Of a DNA stretch of 64,000 bases, positions 53,101 through 63,225 are shown piece after piece. A program made the position numbers and the translations under genes. The number at the start of each line of letters is the position of its first letter. Positions within the stretch are counted from its first letter, which is position 1. The DNA lies in contig OZ024794.1 in NCBI GenBank assembly GCA_964017045.1, forward strand, positions 3,985,501 through 4,049,500, given 5' to 3'. The DNA comes from Omphiscola glabra. Taxonomy: Eukaryota > Mollusca > Gastropoda > Lymnaeidae. The notes beneath the pieces were generated by a model, which saw nothing but the letters and a program-made list of their open reading frames with translations, did no database searches and was not told where the DNA came from.

Positions 53101-56100
53101 CTGGAGACAGAAATATTTGCACATGCATTTGTTGTTTTTTCTGTAAGAAAAGTTTTATTTATTGTGATTTTTTATTAATTATGATTAACAAAGCAACCCT
53201 TATAGAAATTGTTGCGATATGAGTCCCACTCTCACTGACAGTGTTACGATTCGAGTCCAATTCTCAAAGAAAGTGTTATGATGACTCCCACTCTCACTGA
53301 CAGCGTTACGATTCGAGTCCAATTCTCACAGAAAGTGTTATGATTTTAGTCCAATCCTTATATTATTTCATTACCTTGAGTGAGAAAATCGTTTTCCACG
53401 TATAACTTGGCATTTTTCTGGAACAATGCTGTTCTGTAAAATAGGAACTGTACGCAGACACCTGGATTCCTGTATGTAACAATTTATGTACCGGTACTTG
53501 AGTTACAATCAGACATGGTTAAAAAAATTAACTGAAGAGGTTTTAAAATTAAAATAAAATGATTATAAAGTGCAGTGTTGATTGTACTCAGTGGTTTCTG
53601 ACTAGGCTCAATGTCACATTTACATTAGAATTTACCTCATACGGGTGCTGTAAAATGTACAAATTTGTTGCTATTGCCAACGGCTTGTGTGGAAGAAATG
53701 GACACCAGCAAACACTAAGTGGTCTCCTACAATTGGAAGAAAACTTAAATAAATGACACAGTATTACTTTATTATAAATAATTTATTTTGTGTTGCACAG
53801 ATCTAATGACACCAATATAAATATTTGATTTAATGCAGAAATCTCAAAGGATATGAACCACGACGCATGAGTTGAAAAGTGGGTGTAAGCATTTAGGAAT
53901 ATTAATTATTTGACCTAAACAAAAATAGACCTAATATTCGAACATTGTTCAGTGAGCCTTTCGGAACAATGAAAATATCTAATTCATAAAATCAAACCGA
54001 TATGCTCTCTTGAACCATGAAATAAATCAATTTATAAAAATGGTAGCCATGGAGCATGCGTCTGCCTAATCATTGGCATGTTCCCAACTTTAACCGTAAT
54101 AAGTCCTGCAATTAGAATTAAACAAAGAACAAGAGTAGGCCTAGGTTTTTAATATTATATATTTTATAAATATTGGTACGATATTGGTGTTTTTAACAAA
54201 AATTTTAGTCAAAGTTAGACATCACAGTACACTAGTCACACTACCTTTACTAGGCCTACATACTGCTATAAGGCTCAGTAGGCCTATGCCTATGTGTGTA
54301 AGTAAGTAGGCCTTGGCGATAAAAATGAATATCCCATACTGGGCCTTGTCATAACATGACTAAGACTATAGGCCTTTTTAATAATGACAAGTCCTATAGA
54401 TGCGCTATGAATTGAAACAATTATTGAAAGATAAAGTATGTAGCCAGTGTAGCCCAATGTAACTGTAGTAGCAGTAGGCCAAGCCATATAATTATAATAT
54501 TGTTTTAGCAAATTTTATTTTTTTAAAGTTCCGTTACCTTTTTAGAAATGTAATTATTAACCAATATTTTTCAAGTTACAGTGCTGGTGTCCTGTATTGC
54601 TGCACTATATCAGTTACTAAAATAAAAAATCAATAAAAATGTTGTATTTACAGTGATTCTCACATGCTGGTTAACATGTGAAAACAAAATTTTAAGACAT
54701 TTTCTCTAAAAAATTCTATGAAAATTTACAGCACACAGCTTTATAATTTAAATATAACTTCTGATTAGAAAGCATTTTGAAAATTACTTTTAATTAAGAG
54801 TAATGTTATGAGGGATGATGTGTTTTGTTATACGCATAGCCCGCCTTCCACGTGCATGACCCCTTGTGAACTCTCGTGACCGCCTTTGAAGTGTGGCTAA
54901 CAAAAACTTTCCCTTGTTGACAAAAAGCTTCCTTACTCAGAACCGTATAGAAGGATCTGGATAAAACGGGAAAGCAAAACAATGCATTAGACGGTTCTAG
55001 ACATTAGTAGGAAATGCCTATAAAAAGGGCTGACCGATAGAGAGAGCGAGAGATTTTGTTTTGATCACGAGATATGCTGTGTCATACTTTGTTGTGTGTA
55101 AGAGTTTTCTATTTCCTCATACAATTTTGTGCTCATTGTATTTTTTATATACAGTACCGGTACCAGCAAATCTGTAAGTTTATAATTTCAATCATATTTC
55201 TCTTGCTGTTATTATTTAATTGAAGTTCACAAATTAAAAAATTATTAATTGTAATTAGCTCTGGCCTTGATTGTCGTTTTATTTGTTATTATTTTTAAAC
55301 GTTGGTATCGTCCTTTATTATGGACTGTTTCTAGAACGAGCCATAGACTAAAATTAAGAGATTAAATTCTCCAATTATAACGGTCCGTAATAGTAAGCTC
55401 AAGCAATATTTTGATACTAGAAAATAACACGGGATGTTATCGAGATAATAATGGCACACACTTTGTGATAATTTCCACCTGCTATTCCGTATTTTAAAAA
55501 GAAATATCAGTCTAATGATTTTTACGTTTCTAACATCATTAAAAGTTTTAATATGTATTTTTCTACTATATATTATACACCTCCCAACCCATCTCAATAA
55601 CAATTTTTTTCTCTATAAACATAACCTTATATGACCAAATCTACCTGATCACTAATTCATTGACGGCTTATTTCTACGCTAGAGAAATACTTTAGATGTC
55701 ATGTGTTTTTAAATTGTTAAATTTTGGGCCTACTCAATCACTTTTCGTGCCCCTAAACTAATTTTTTTTCTCTAAAAATTGTGAAACCTTAATCTTAAAT
55801 TACACAAAAAACTCTATTATACCATTTTAAATAAATTTTATATTATCGGAATTTGATATACTGATATCTTCATTAAAAAATAGAACCAAACTTTTGCCTT
55901 TGTTTTTTACTATACTTTTGCAAAAAACGTAAAACAAAGAATTCTTTTATGCAAAGAAGAATCTCTTAAAACTTTTTTCACATCTGTAACAGCTTTGAGT
56001 TATATATTATAAATATTATAAAACAATAATAATATACACCCACTTTACCTTTCGCAAAGTAAAAACAAAAATATAGTTTCATTTTTTGAAATAAAATCTT

Positions 56101-59100
56101 AACCCACCTCCATTCTTCAAAATTATATTTTCACTTTTTATGTAAATGTACCTATGTTTTGTTGACGCTATTGATTTTCTTAATTGGTGAACATAGGTTT
56201 ATTTGAGAAAAGAGAATGTAACATCTCTTTTTCACAACCGTAATATCCTAGGATTTAAAGATCAAATGTATACATCACATTTCCTACCTTCAATAAGTAT
56301 GTACCTAAGAAGGTTAAAATTTATCAAATTCATTCCTTTATTCTGAGCCCCTGGGGAAAAAAATGAAAGCATAGAAAACCCCCCCCCCCTCTCAGATTTT
56401 AATAAATATTAATCAAACCATCCACAGGGCTGTATCCCCTTTCGTACGCAAAAACACATTTTTTTACTTAATATTGTTTGTTCTTATTTGTATTAGTGAT
56501 AAGTGCATTAGTGAATGATATTTGGCTATGGAGTTTTGGTGCACTGATTGACTTAACGGGCATTTTCGTATTAAAAGTGTATGTAAAGATTGCATTTTTA
56601 TTATTTTATAAATTGTAATTAATAAAAGTATATTTTTGCAATGAAAATGAAGTAAAAACTTATTAAATGTTAAAAATACAAAGCTAATTGTGTATGTGTT
56701 TTATTAAAAATTTAAAAAGCAATCAATTATATTTATTAATTTCAATTTTGAGAAGGGTAAATACATTATCTGTTTTGTCACGCACGGTTAATAAATCAAA
56801 GTAACTTAGAACTTTGACTAAAATAGGCAATTAGCCCTATGACATATTTGCACATTTATTGAGAACAAATTAATTTTAATTTATTTAACAATATTAACAA
56901 CACACTAAAAAACGTAATAAAAATAACAGATGTTTGGGTTTTCCTGATAAATGTGATTAAGATGTAATGCTTAGATCATAATTTTTTCTTCATAACTTCA
57001 AAACTCTTAAAAAATGCTTAAAATAGTTCCTTTATAGTTATTTTAAATGTATATGTAATTAAAAATTATAAAACTTTAACATTTACAAAAATAAAACCGG
57101 ATATATTTTATTTTTTGCGCATTTAGATTTTTTCGATGTCCGTAAAATAATAGAAAATCACTATCATTGTTTTTAACAATCCATACTCTTTGTTTCTTTG
57201 GCATTATGGTCAGCCTAGCTAATTTTTATATATATTTTTTGTGGTCTGTCTAGAACAGCGGTTCTCAACCTGTGGGTTGCAACCCCTTTGGAGGTCGCGC
57301 GATCTTTTCCCAGGGGTCGCCTAAGACCATCTGAAAACACATCTACTCTACAGTTATGAAGTAGAAACAAAAATAGTTTTATGGCTGGGGGTCGCCACAA
57401 CATGAGGGACTGTATTAAAGGGTATCGGCATTAATAAGGTTGAGAACCGCTGGTCTAGAAGGAGCCATTTGCATTAAAATAAAAGAGTCAGGTAAAGCGA
57501 ATATATTTGTTCTTAAGGTAGTGCTAATACTTGGAATTGTTCTTTTGAGAACACTTAAGTAAACTTTTTTATATATGTTGTGGAATTCTTTTGCATTGTT
57601 ATATTATATGTTATAACTGTAATTGTAACTATTATTTGAGAATGTAACTAATTGCAATATCTTGTGAAATATTCTGATAATATGTTGATATAATTTCAAA
57701 CAAAATACAGTGGAACCCCGCTATAACGCGCCCCGCCATAACGCGAATTCGTATATAACGCTGTCGTAGCATGGCTCCCGAAATTTTGTATATTCATTCA
57801 CGTGGAGAAAAAAAATTTGGAGAAAAGTAAAAAAAAAACAAAAAAAGAAATTAACTTCATTTTGGGCATGAGATTAGTTGTGACTTTTAAAATAATATAA
57901 TCGTGGCATGGTTCCTGAAATTTGAAATTCATTTACTCCATCAGGCCTAAGTTCTTTGAAAATTTTATCCATTGCTTGGAAAGCCATTTTTTAAAGCGAC
58001 TATTACAATATTATTGAATATTTTAAATCTGTACGATTTTCAATGAAATTACATCCATTATGGATGAGCTACATGCCAGGATGGCACGGTAGCATACGTT
58101 GTTGATACACTTTTCATGATATAGTGATAGTCTGATATTATCGGTCAATCTGTATTGTCGTTCAAACAAATAAAAATTGGTAAATACTTTTAATGCACAG
58201 TAATAACCTATAAATATGTTAGCCATCGATTATTTTGAATATATATTAATTAATTCATTGCAGTTAATATTCATCAGATGATAAGCCGACTTTTGATCAT
58301 TGTACATGTATAGACGTATATGTTCTCGGAAAAAAGTTAAATATTGTAAAACCGCGCATTAACGCGACCGATTTTATGGACCCCGATCATCGCGTTATAG
58401 CGGGGTTCCACTGTATTCATATTATTTGTAATTATTTAAATACTGGTACTCAAATGTCCAAAGCCAGCAAGTGAATAATCATGTTTTTTTACATTTGAAA
58501 AGTATGTATAATGTATCCCCTGCTGGCCTAAGTAAGTTTCAGAATTTTCACTATTTTCCCTATTAAGCTTACAATAAAATTAAATTCACTATTCAAATTT
58601 CCAATGTAAAAATAATTAAATTAGCTAAAACGATATACATGCATATCATATTCTGGGGTCTCTCACTAGAAAATTTATTTTTTCTTATTTTTTAAATGAA
58701 ATTATTGAGGGGAGAGGTCTCCCATCCCCAGAAAAGTATGTTGAAGTGTCCCGTTAAATTGTGACATCATATACATGGATACCATATATGTACTTTGTCT
58801 TCAATCAATAAAAAAAAAACACTTTTAACTTTTAACCATGTGACCGTCTTTTTTTCAGTGTTCATTTTGGGGTATCAGCAATAATGAGGTTCTCTTTTTA
58901 TTTCTTTTGAACCTTATAAGTTGAATTTTAAGCAAAACTGAATGGAAAATGTCATTTAAATTTATTTCATATTAACTATCTATTTTGTCTGATTATGATT
59001 ATGTCTTGGCGTTAATAGCGCTCAGTGAAAAGTGGGAAAGGACATCGTTCAGGTCCAACTGTTGGTCCTGTCACCCTAAGTCCAGTGTTGGCGTTGGGAT

Positions 59101-60096
59101 TCCACAAAGTAAAGTCACTGCCACTGCACTTAGGGTAAGACAACTCTAGGCAAAACTAAAACCCATGCCGTTAACTGCACATTCATCCCTTAACTTTTAA
59201 GCTTTGGTAATCACAATCAACGATCAATAAAAAAAAAAAAGTATAACAATGCCCAAAGACCAATGTCAATGTGATGTCAGTGTCACTGAATGTAAGAGAC
59301 CGATCCAAAAAATTAAAAAATGAATGAATATGAATCATATTATTTTATTTTTTAAAATTGATTTTAACATTCATAATTTATCATATTTTCATAAGTAACG
59401 AATGAACTAGACTTTAGGAAGCACTCACTAACTTATGCTTATCACTCAAACTAACAAGTAACGGCTATCGCTAACATTCACTAAACAACTAACTACTACT
59501 ACTACTACTACTAACACAAATAACCAAAAAGTACACTCAAATTCAAATCAGAAATTAATTAAGTACCGGGGTATCACTGAATATCATTATCAATCATCAG
59601 AATCTGCTCGATAAATAATGTGAAATACTGAGGTAAATTCAAATATGTCGTACCGCGTTTTTTTACAATGACCGCCAACTTGATTGCTGTGACCCGTAAA
59701 AATAAGAATAAAACGTTAGAAAATAATGAAAAAATTTCCTAAGCCTAAATGTATCCCTAAGCCTAAACCTAACCTGAACCCTAAATCTATCCTTAAACCT
59801 AAGCCTAACCTAATGAAATAAGGTTCGATCTATCTTAATTAGCCCATTTTGATTATATAATAATTTATTCAATAATAAATCATACACTAAATTTTATTTA
59901 TTTGATTTAACATTACTCATTAGTGTCATTACATTCATTTATTACATATTGAATATTGTAAATTTTTTATTATTTGTACTTACTTGCATCGATCACATGT
60001 CGGACGTTTAGATGATGTACATACTTCGTCGAAAACATCTAAACCTATAAAATCATCTAAGACATCGCTCATCACGCGGTTTGAAATAGAATTCAT
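50127..60096 (-). CDS. DTWD2: DTWD2-type tRNA-uridine aminocarboxypropyltransferase, complete (6 exons)
   Basis: The DTW-domain family makes acp3U in the tRNA D-loop using S-adenosylmethionine; DTWD2 is the eukaryotic member assigned to U20a. Exons (minus strand): 60096-59984, 53726-53636, 53469-53375, 52956-52773, 52338-52210 and 50300-50127, all GT/AG with matching phases, 261 residues (human about 298). The start ATG follows an in-frame TAG at 60141-60139 fifteen codons upstream. Visible: a Cys cluster [13 protein letters not shown] (residues 34-46), LYILQHP (about 59-65), LRTVPIL (73-79), KRFSHSRFPEL (94-104), LLLYPG (114-119), the signature [11 protein letters not shown] (140-150), [17 protein letters not shown] in exon 5 and LCNFQLQHG (213-221). 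These agree with DTWD2 rather than DTWD1. Intron 1 (6.3 kb) and intron 5 (1.9 kb) carry transposons and arrays. Exon 1 is too short to show as an open frame and was found from its splice phase and Cys motif. Confidence 0.95.
50380..51364. repeat. 36-bp minisatellite in DTWD2 intron 5 (left part), 504-bp higher-order period
   Basis: The unit is GAGACACATATCAGCACATA plus AACAGTTCACCAAGTT, with ACAGTTC/ACATTTC and other variants. The variant order at 50376-50750 recurs from 50880 to 51254, a shift of 504 bp (14 units). It continues at 51815-51930 beyond the SINE. Confidence 0.96.
51365..51814 (+). mobile_element. tRNA-derived SINE with (ATT)n tail, inserted in the 36-bp array
   Basis: The head resembles a tRNA with A box TGGCCGAGTGG (51376-51386) and B box AGTTCAATCC (51421-51430). 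The body contains a 70-bp segment (CCGGGTGGATGGGACTCG to AATTCAAACCC) present twice, at 51469-51538 and 51597-51666. The 3' end has a LINE-like GTAACGCGCTTCGAGCC tail and an (ATT)5 run. It is antisense to DTWD2. Confidence 0.88.
51815..51930. repeat. 36-bp minisatellite, right part beyond the SINE
   Basis: Three more units (ATCAGCACATAAACAGTTCA) continue the phase of the array interrupted at 51364, confirming that the SINE inserted into a pre-existing array. Confidence 0.92.
52436..52752. repeat. 38-bp minisatellite in DTWD2 intron 4
   Basis: The unit is CAACTGACAATACAATTATA then TGATCACATCATTCAGAC, eight copies. It ends only about 20 bp before the exon 4 donor at 52772. Confidence 0.95.
53205..53352. 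repeat. about 66-bp duplicated segment in DTWD2 intron 3
   Basis: Contains GAGTCCCACTCTCACTGACA and GTTACGATTCGAGTCCAATTCTCA twice, close to the intron's splice donor (exon 3 ends at 53375). Confidence 0.82.
53760..54798. other. DTWD2 intron 1, AT-rich, nothing recognised
   Basis: No exon, RNA gene or repeat seen between exon 2 and the LTR-like element. Confidence 0.5.
54804..55391 (+). mobile_element. solo-LTR-like element, family A (copy 2), in DTWD2 intron 1
   Basis: 588 bp from TGTTATGAGGGATGATG to GGTCCGTAAT, flanked by AGTAA on both sides (54799-54803 and 55392-55396). A TATA-like TATAAAAAGGG lies at 55019-55029. It matches 21826-22414 in reverse complement. Antisense to DTWD2. Confidence 0.75.
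55397..57247. other. DTWD2 intron 1, very AT-rich, nothing recognised
   Basis: Long A/T tracts with a poly-C at 56380-56390. No gene or dispersed repeat recognised. Confidence 0.5.
57256..57452 (+). mobile_element. SPIN-like hAT MITE (copy 2) with perfect 8-bp TSD
   Basis: 197 bp from CAGCGGTTCTCAACCTGTGG to GGTTGAGAACCGCTG. Both flanks are GTCTAGAA (57248-57255 and 57453-57460). The interior GGGGTCGCCTAAGACCATC, GAAAACACAT and CCACAACATGAGG agrees with my memory of the SPIN non-autonomous consensus. Confidence 0.85.
57708..58413. mobile_element. Tigger/pogo-like MITE
   Basis: 706 bp bounded by CAGTGGAACCCCGCTATAAC and its complement ending GCGGGGTTCCACTG, with TA on both sides (57706-57707, 58414-58415) as expected for Tc1/mariner-pogo elements. 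The interior is AT-rich, with no transposase motif. Confidence 0.9.
58416..59737. other. DTWD2 intron 1, mostly unique
   Basis: Includes a GC-richer patch at about 58990-59240 ending in an A-rich run (AATCAACGATCAATAAAAAA), possibly an old retroposon, and an (ACT)n run at 59491-59513. No gene seen. Confidence 0.45.
59738..59815. repeat. degenerate CCTAA-rich stretch
   Basis: Repeated CCTAAGCCTAAA, CCTAAACCTAACC and CCTAAATC units over about 75 bp, resembling degenerate telomere-like sequence. It lies about 170 bp from DTWD2 exon 1. Confidence 0.6.
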
Positions 60097-60170
60097 CTTA
60101 TAAAGTTGCACAATCTTTAAAAAACCCAATAAAAATTCCTACGAATATTTAATTTCTAACATTGTCTGGA

Positions 60171-60187
60171 ACGGAAGCCATTTTCTT
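60171..60187. promoter_or_regulatory. candidate DTWD2 promoter element (ETS + YY1-like)
   Basis: ACGGAAGCCATTTTCTT combines an ETS core (CGGAAG) with a YY1-like GCCATTTT. On the minus strand this reads AAAATGGC about 85 bp upstream of the DTWD2 ATG, a spacing usual for a TATA-less housekeeping start site. Transcription start is inferred. Confidence 0.4.
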
Positions 60188-60309
60188 GTTTAATCAAGGG
60201 ACATCACTCTAACAGTAACATTCAATCAAATTTCAGGATAATTCTATTTAGTATTTAATTAGAACATTTGCGATTTTTTTTCCTAGCAAGGTCCCAGTGG
60301 ATAACAAGC

Positions 60310-60326
60310 ATGGCTGCTCACCATAG
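60310..60326 (+). other. possible first coding exon of a divergent + strand gene
   Basis: ATGGCTGCTCACCATAG is followed by GTGAAT, an acceptable donor. It lies 214 bp from the DTWD2 start in head-to-head orientation. Downstream exons would be beyond 64 kb or were not recognised, so this is only a suggestion. Confidence 0.2.
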
Positions 60327-60329
60327 GTG

Positions 60330-60965
60330 AATTTTTGAACGGTAATAAAAAAAAAAATAATCATAAAAAATATTGGCTGGATTGAAATAAACCAAAACTG
60401 GTTTGCTGCCCTGATGACCATTTTAATTTTAAGTTCTGTTCAGTTAAGTATAAATATGAAAACGAAATGGCATGGGCTGTAAGTAAGTTTTTAGTAAGGC
60501 AAGTTCAGGTAGTTTTTTTTTAAAGCCTAAAAGTAAATTTAAGCTCTAGTTTTATTATTATTTAATGCAGTAATACTTAAAATAGGAACAATAAAAGAGG
60601 TGCACAAAACTGGATTAAGACAAATTACGTAATACGAAATTTTAGCGTTTTAAAATATCAATTAAAAATAAATTTAAAATGTAGTATTTTTAATTACATT
60701 AAAGTTATTTAATTAAATAAATAAATAAATATTACAGTTGATATTTATGTCTACGAGTAAATCTCTTTGATTTTTATTAACACCTTTGTCTTTTTCCCAC
60801 CCCCTCCTCTTAGATTTCTGGATTTTATTATTATTATTTTTTTTTAATTTGAATTGAAGATTTTTCTTAAATTAAAACTTTTATAAATAAGAATTGATAT
60901 GAAAATCGAAAAACTTTTACACACAAATTTTGGAAACCTCTGCTACGTACTGTTATCAGTATGAA
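60330..60965. other. AT-rich interval, nothing recognised
   Basis: No frame or repeat of note. Confidence 0.5.
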
Positions 60966-60969
60966 GAAA

Positions 60970-61455
60970 TTAATCTTTTATTTAAGTATATGGCTCGTTC
61001 TAAAACAGTACACAACAAAGACGATATATGTTAAATACAAAAAAAAATAATACGATACCCAAACCAAGGCCAATTACAATTAATAAATTTTTATTAAGTT
61101 AATGATAATTACAAAATCCCCCCCAAATATAATTAAAGCTATTGACTTACAGAATAATGATTGGCTTGTACCGGTACAATGTTGAAGAAGATACAATGTT
61201 GTGAAAAAGGTACAAAGATGAAAAGGAATCTACACACACACAGCAAAAGTTGGTAAACAAATCTCGTGATAAATGATACCACACCCCCAAAAATATCTCT
61301 CGTCTCCTTTTATAGTCTGTTTTACTGATATTTCTATAACGGCCTTACACAATGTTTTCCTTTCCAGAGTTCTCCATATAATTCTACATAATTCTAAAGA
61401 TACAGACTATTAATTTTATTTAGTTGTAAATAAGGTCAAGAGAGACTATTTTTAG
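60970..61455 (-). mobile_element. LTR-like element, family B (copy 2)
   Basis: Same block order as family A (GGCTCGTTCTA, then the GGCCAATTACAATTAATAA region, TACCGGTAC, CTCGTGAT, TTTTATAGTC in a TATA-like context, TTGTAAATAAGGT) but strongly diverged. It is closest to 42885-43300. Termini not defined. Confidence 0.6.
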
Positions 61456-61506
61456 CTAGTCATTCCTTAAATGCGTTTCCGAGCTTGGGATCAGCCACAG
61501 TTCACG

Positions 61507-61532
61507 GGGGGGGGGGGGGGGGGGGGGGGGGG
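61507..61532. repeat. poly-G run of about 26
   Basis: Uninterrupted G tract, prone to length error and polymorphism. Confidence 0.9.
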
Positions 61533-61539
61533 AGAGAAA

Positions 61540-62074
61540 TGATGTAAACACGTCGTCGTCTACGTAACACCTCATTCCCAGCACTGCGCTTTGAAAGAAG
61601 ATAAAATGTCCTACATATCTTTTAAAATTCATTAACAATATGGGAAACTGGATGTCACTATTTTAGAAGCTTGAGCCCTCTAGAACCATGAGGCCTCCAG
61701 AAGCGTGATCCCTCTAAAAGCATGAGGCCCTGTGTAATTGCCCATGCCTGAGGTCGACACTGGACCTTACGTTTTCGAGTCCGTAACAACTTCGTCTTAA
61801 GGCTTTAGGATGTCTATGAGAATTTGCACATGATAATTTTTTCACATGAGAATTTGTACACATGAGAATTTGTATACAATACTACTGAAAAGAATCAAAA
61901 CGGGAAATCCCAAGGTTTGCGACGTTCCTATGACTTGTTTCAGTAACGCACTGTATTCTAACTAACAACTACTGGTACAGGGCTATCAACGTTCCTATGA
62001 GTTGTGTTAGTAACACTGTGCCCAAACATAGTATTTTTATTGATACTGCAGTTTTTTGCTAAAACAGCTAGAAG
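61540..62074. other. intergenic, no gene seen
   Basis: Short duplicated motifs (ACATGAGAATTTGTA; ACGTTCCTATGA) only. Confidence 0.5.
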
Positions 62075-62082
62075 CCTTGTAC

Positions 62083-62242
62083 CAGAGGCGTAGCTAAAGT
62101 ATTTGGCGCCCAGAAAAAATAATTAATTTCGACCCCCTCTCAAAACCCATTATTTTTATCAATTAAAAACCATCATATCCCATTTTGGCGCCTCCAACTG
62201 ATCCAGGGACATGGTTCCCCCCCCCCCCTTGCTACGACTCTG
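62083..62242 (+). mobile_element. hAT-type MITE, family CAGTGGCGTAGC (diverged copy)
   Basis: 160 bp from CAGAGGCGTAGCTAAAG to TTGCTACGACTCTG. The flanks CCTTGTAC and CCCCGTAC agree at 6 of 8 positions. It has TTTGGCGCC motifs like the 30001 copy. Confidence 0.75.
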
Positions 62243-62334
62243 CCCCGTACAACCGTTAACAGCTTTCCAATTAGAATGTGGTTGCTTTAATTTAATTAAT
62301 GTATGTTAAATTTTTAACCTCATGATTATGTTTG

Positions 62335-62420
62335 TTAAATTGTATGTAAAGCGTGGTGAGCCTAGCCCTAGGCTGTGGTACCACGCTATAGAAAACTACC
62401 AATAATAATAATAATAATAT
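62335..62420 (+). mobile_element. SINE/LINE 3' tail with (AAT)n
   Basis: GTAAAGCGTGGTGAGCC, then GGTACCACGCTATAGAAAAC, ending in (AAT)6. This has the form of a CR1/L2-like LINE-derived tail. No head was found upstream, so it is 5'-truncated. Confidence 0.55.
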
Positions 62421-62857
62421 ATGTGTTTGAACTGGTGGGGTACAAGTAGGAGATGTTTTTTTAGCGCACATAACATCAAGGCAATGAGACCATCAGCTGG
62501 TGTTTTGCCGAAGACAGAAATAATAATTGAAATGGCACCTGAGAGAATGCAGCATTCATTTAAATAAAACTGTCGCTTACTACTATAAAACAGCTCCCCT
62601 TAAGACACGGAGTCATAAAGAAATGAAATAGTCGTTTCTATTTTTAGTATCAGCGTTTCAACAATTTTAAAACGAAAAGCTGTCCGTAATCATTGAGAAT
62701 TTTTTTTTTAATGAGATCACAAAGATAAAAAAAGGGGGGACCCTCGATATAAGAAGATACGTTTTTTTAGGAGACTTGCTTGAAGTTGACAAATGGCAAA
62801 TAATTGAATTACATTACAAGAAATAATGAAACGGTTGTAGTAGGGGAATAGTTAATA
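62421..62857. other. intergenic, no gene seen
   Basis: AT-rich, nothing recognised. Confidence 0.5.
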
Positions 62858-63225
62858 TATGATCCTCCAGTGTGTCGCTTCCACAAGTCATTGGTTTACC
62901 TCTTATACTACAGTGTGTCTCTTCCATCAATCATTGGTTTCCTACACCACAATGTGTCTCTTCCACCAATCATTGGTTTAACTCTACTACAATGAGTCTC
63001 TTCCATCATTCATTGGTTCCCCCTACTACAATGTGTCTCTTCCATCATTAATTGGTTCCCCCTACTACAATGTGTCTCTTCCATCAGTCATTGGTTGCCC
63101 CTTGCCACGATGTGTCTCTTCCATCATTCATTGGTTTCCTACACCTCAATGTGTCTCTTCCATCATTCATTGGTTCCCCTACTACAATGTGTCTCTTCCA
63201 CCGGTCATTGGTTCCCTCCACATCA
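62858..63225. repeat. about 38-bp degenerate minisatellite
   Basis: The unit is CATTCATTGGTTCCCCCTAC then TACAATGTGTCTCTTCCAT. About nine diverged copies lead directly into the 15-bp array, which is built from its ATGTGTCTCTTCCATCA end. Confidence 0.92.

Noticed and set aside
57215..57403. 62-codon minus-strand frame
   Set aside because: Lies within the SPIN-like MITE, which is non-coding.
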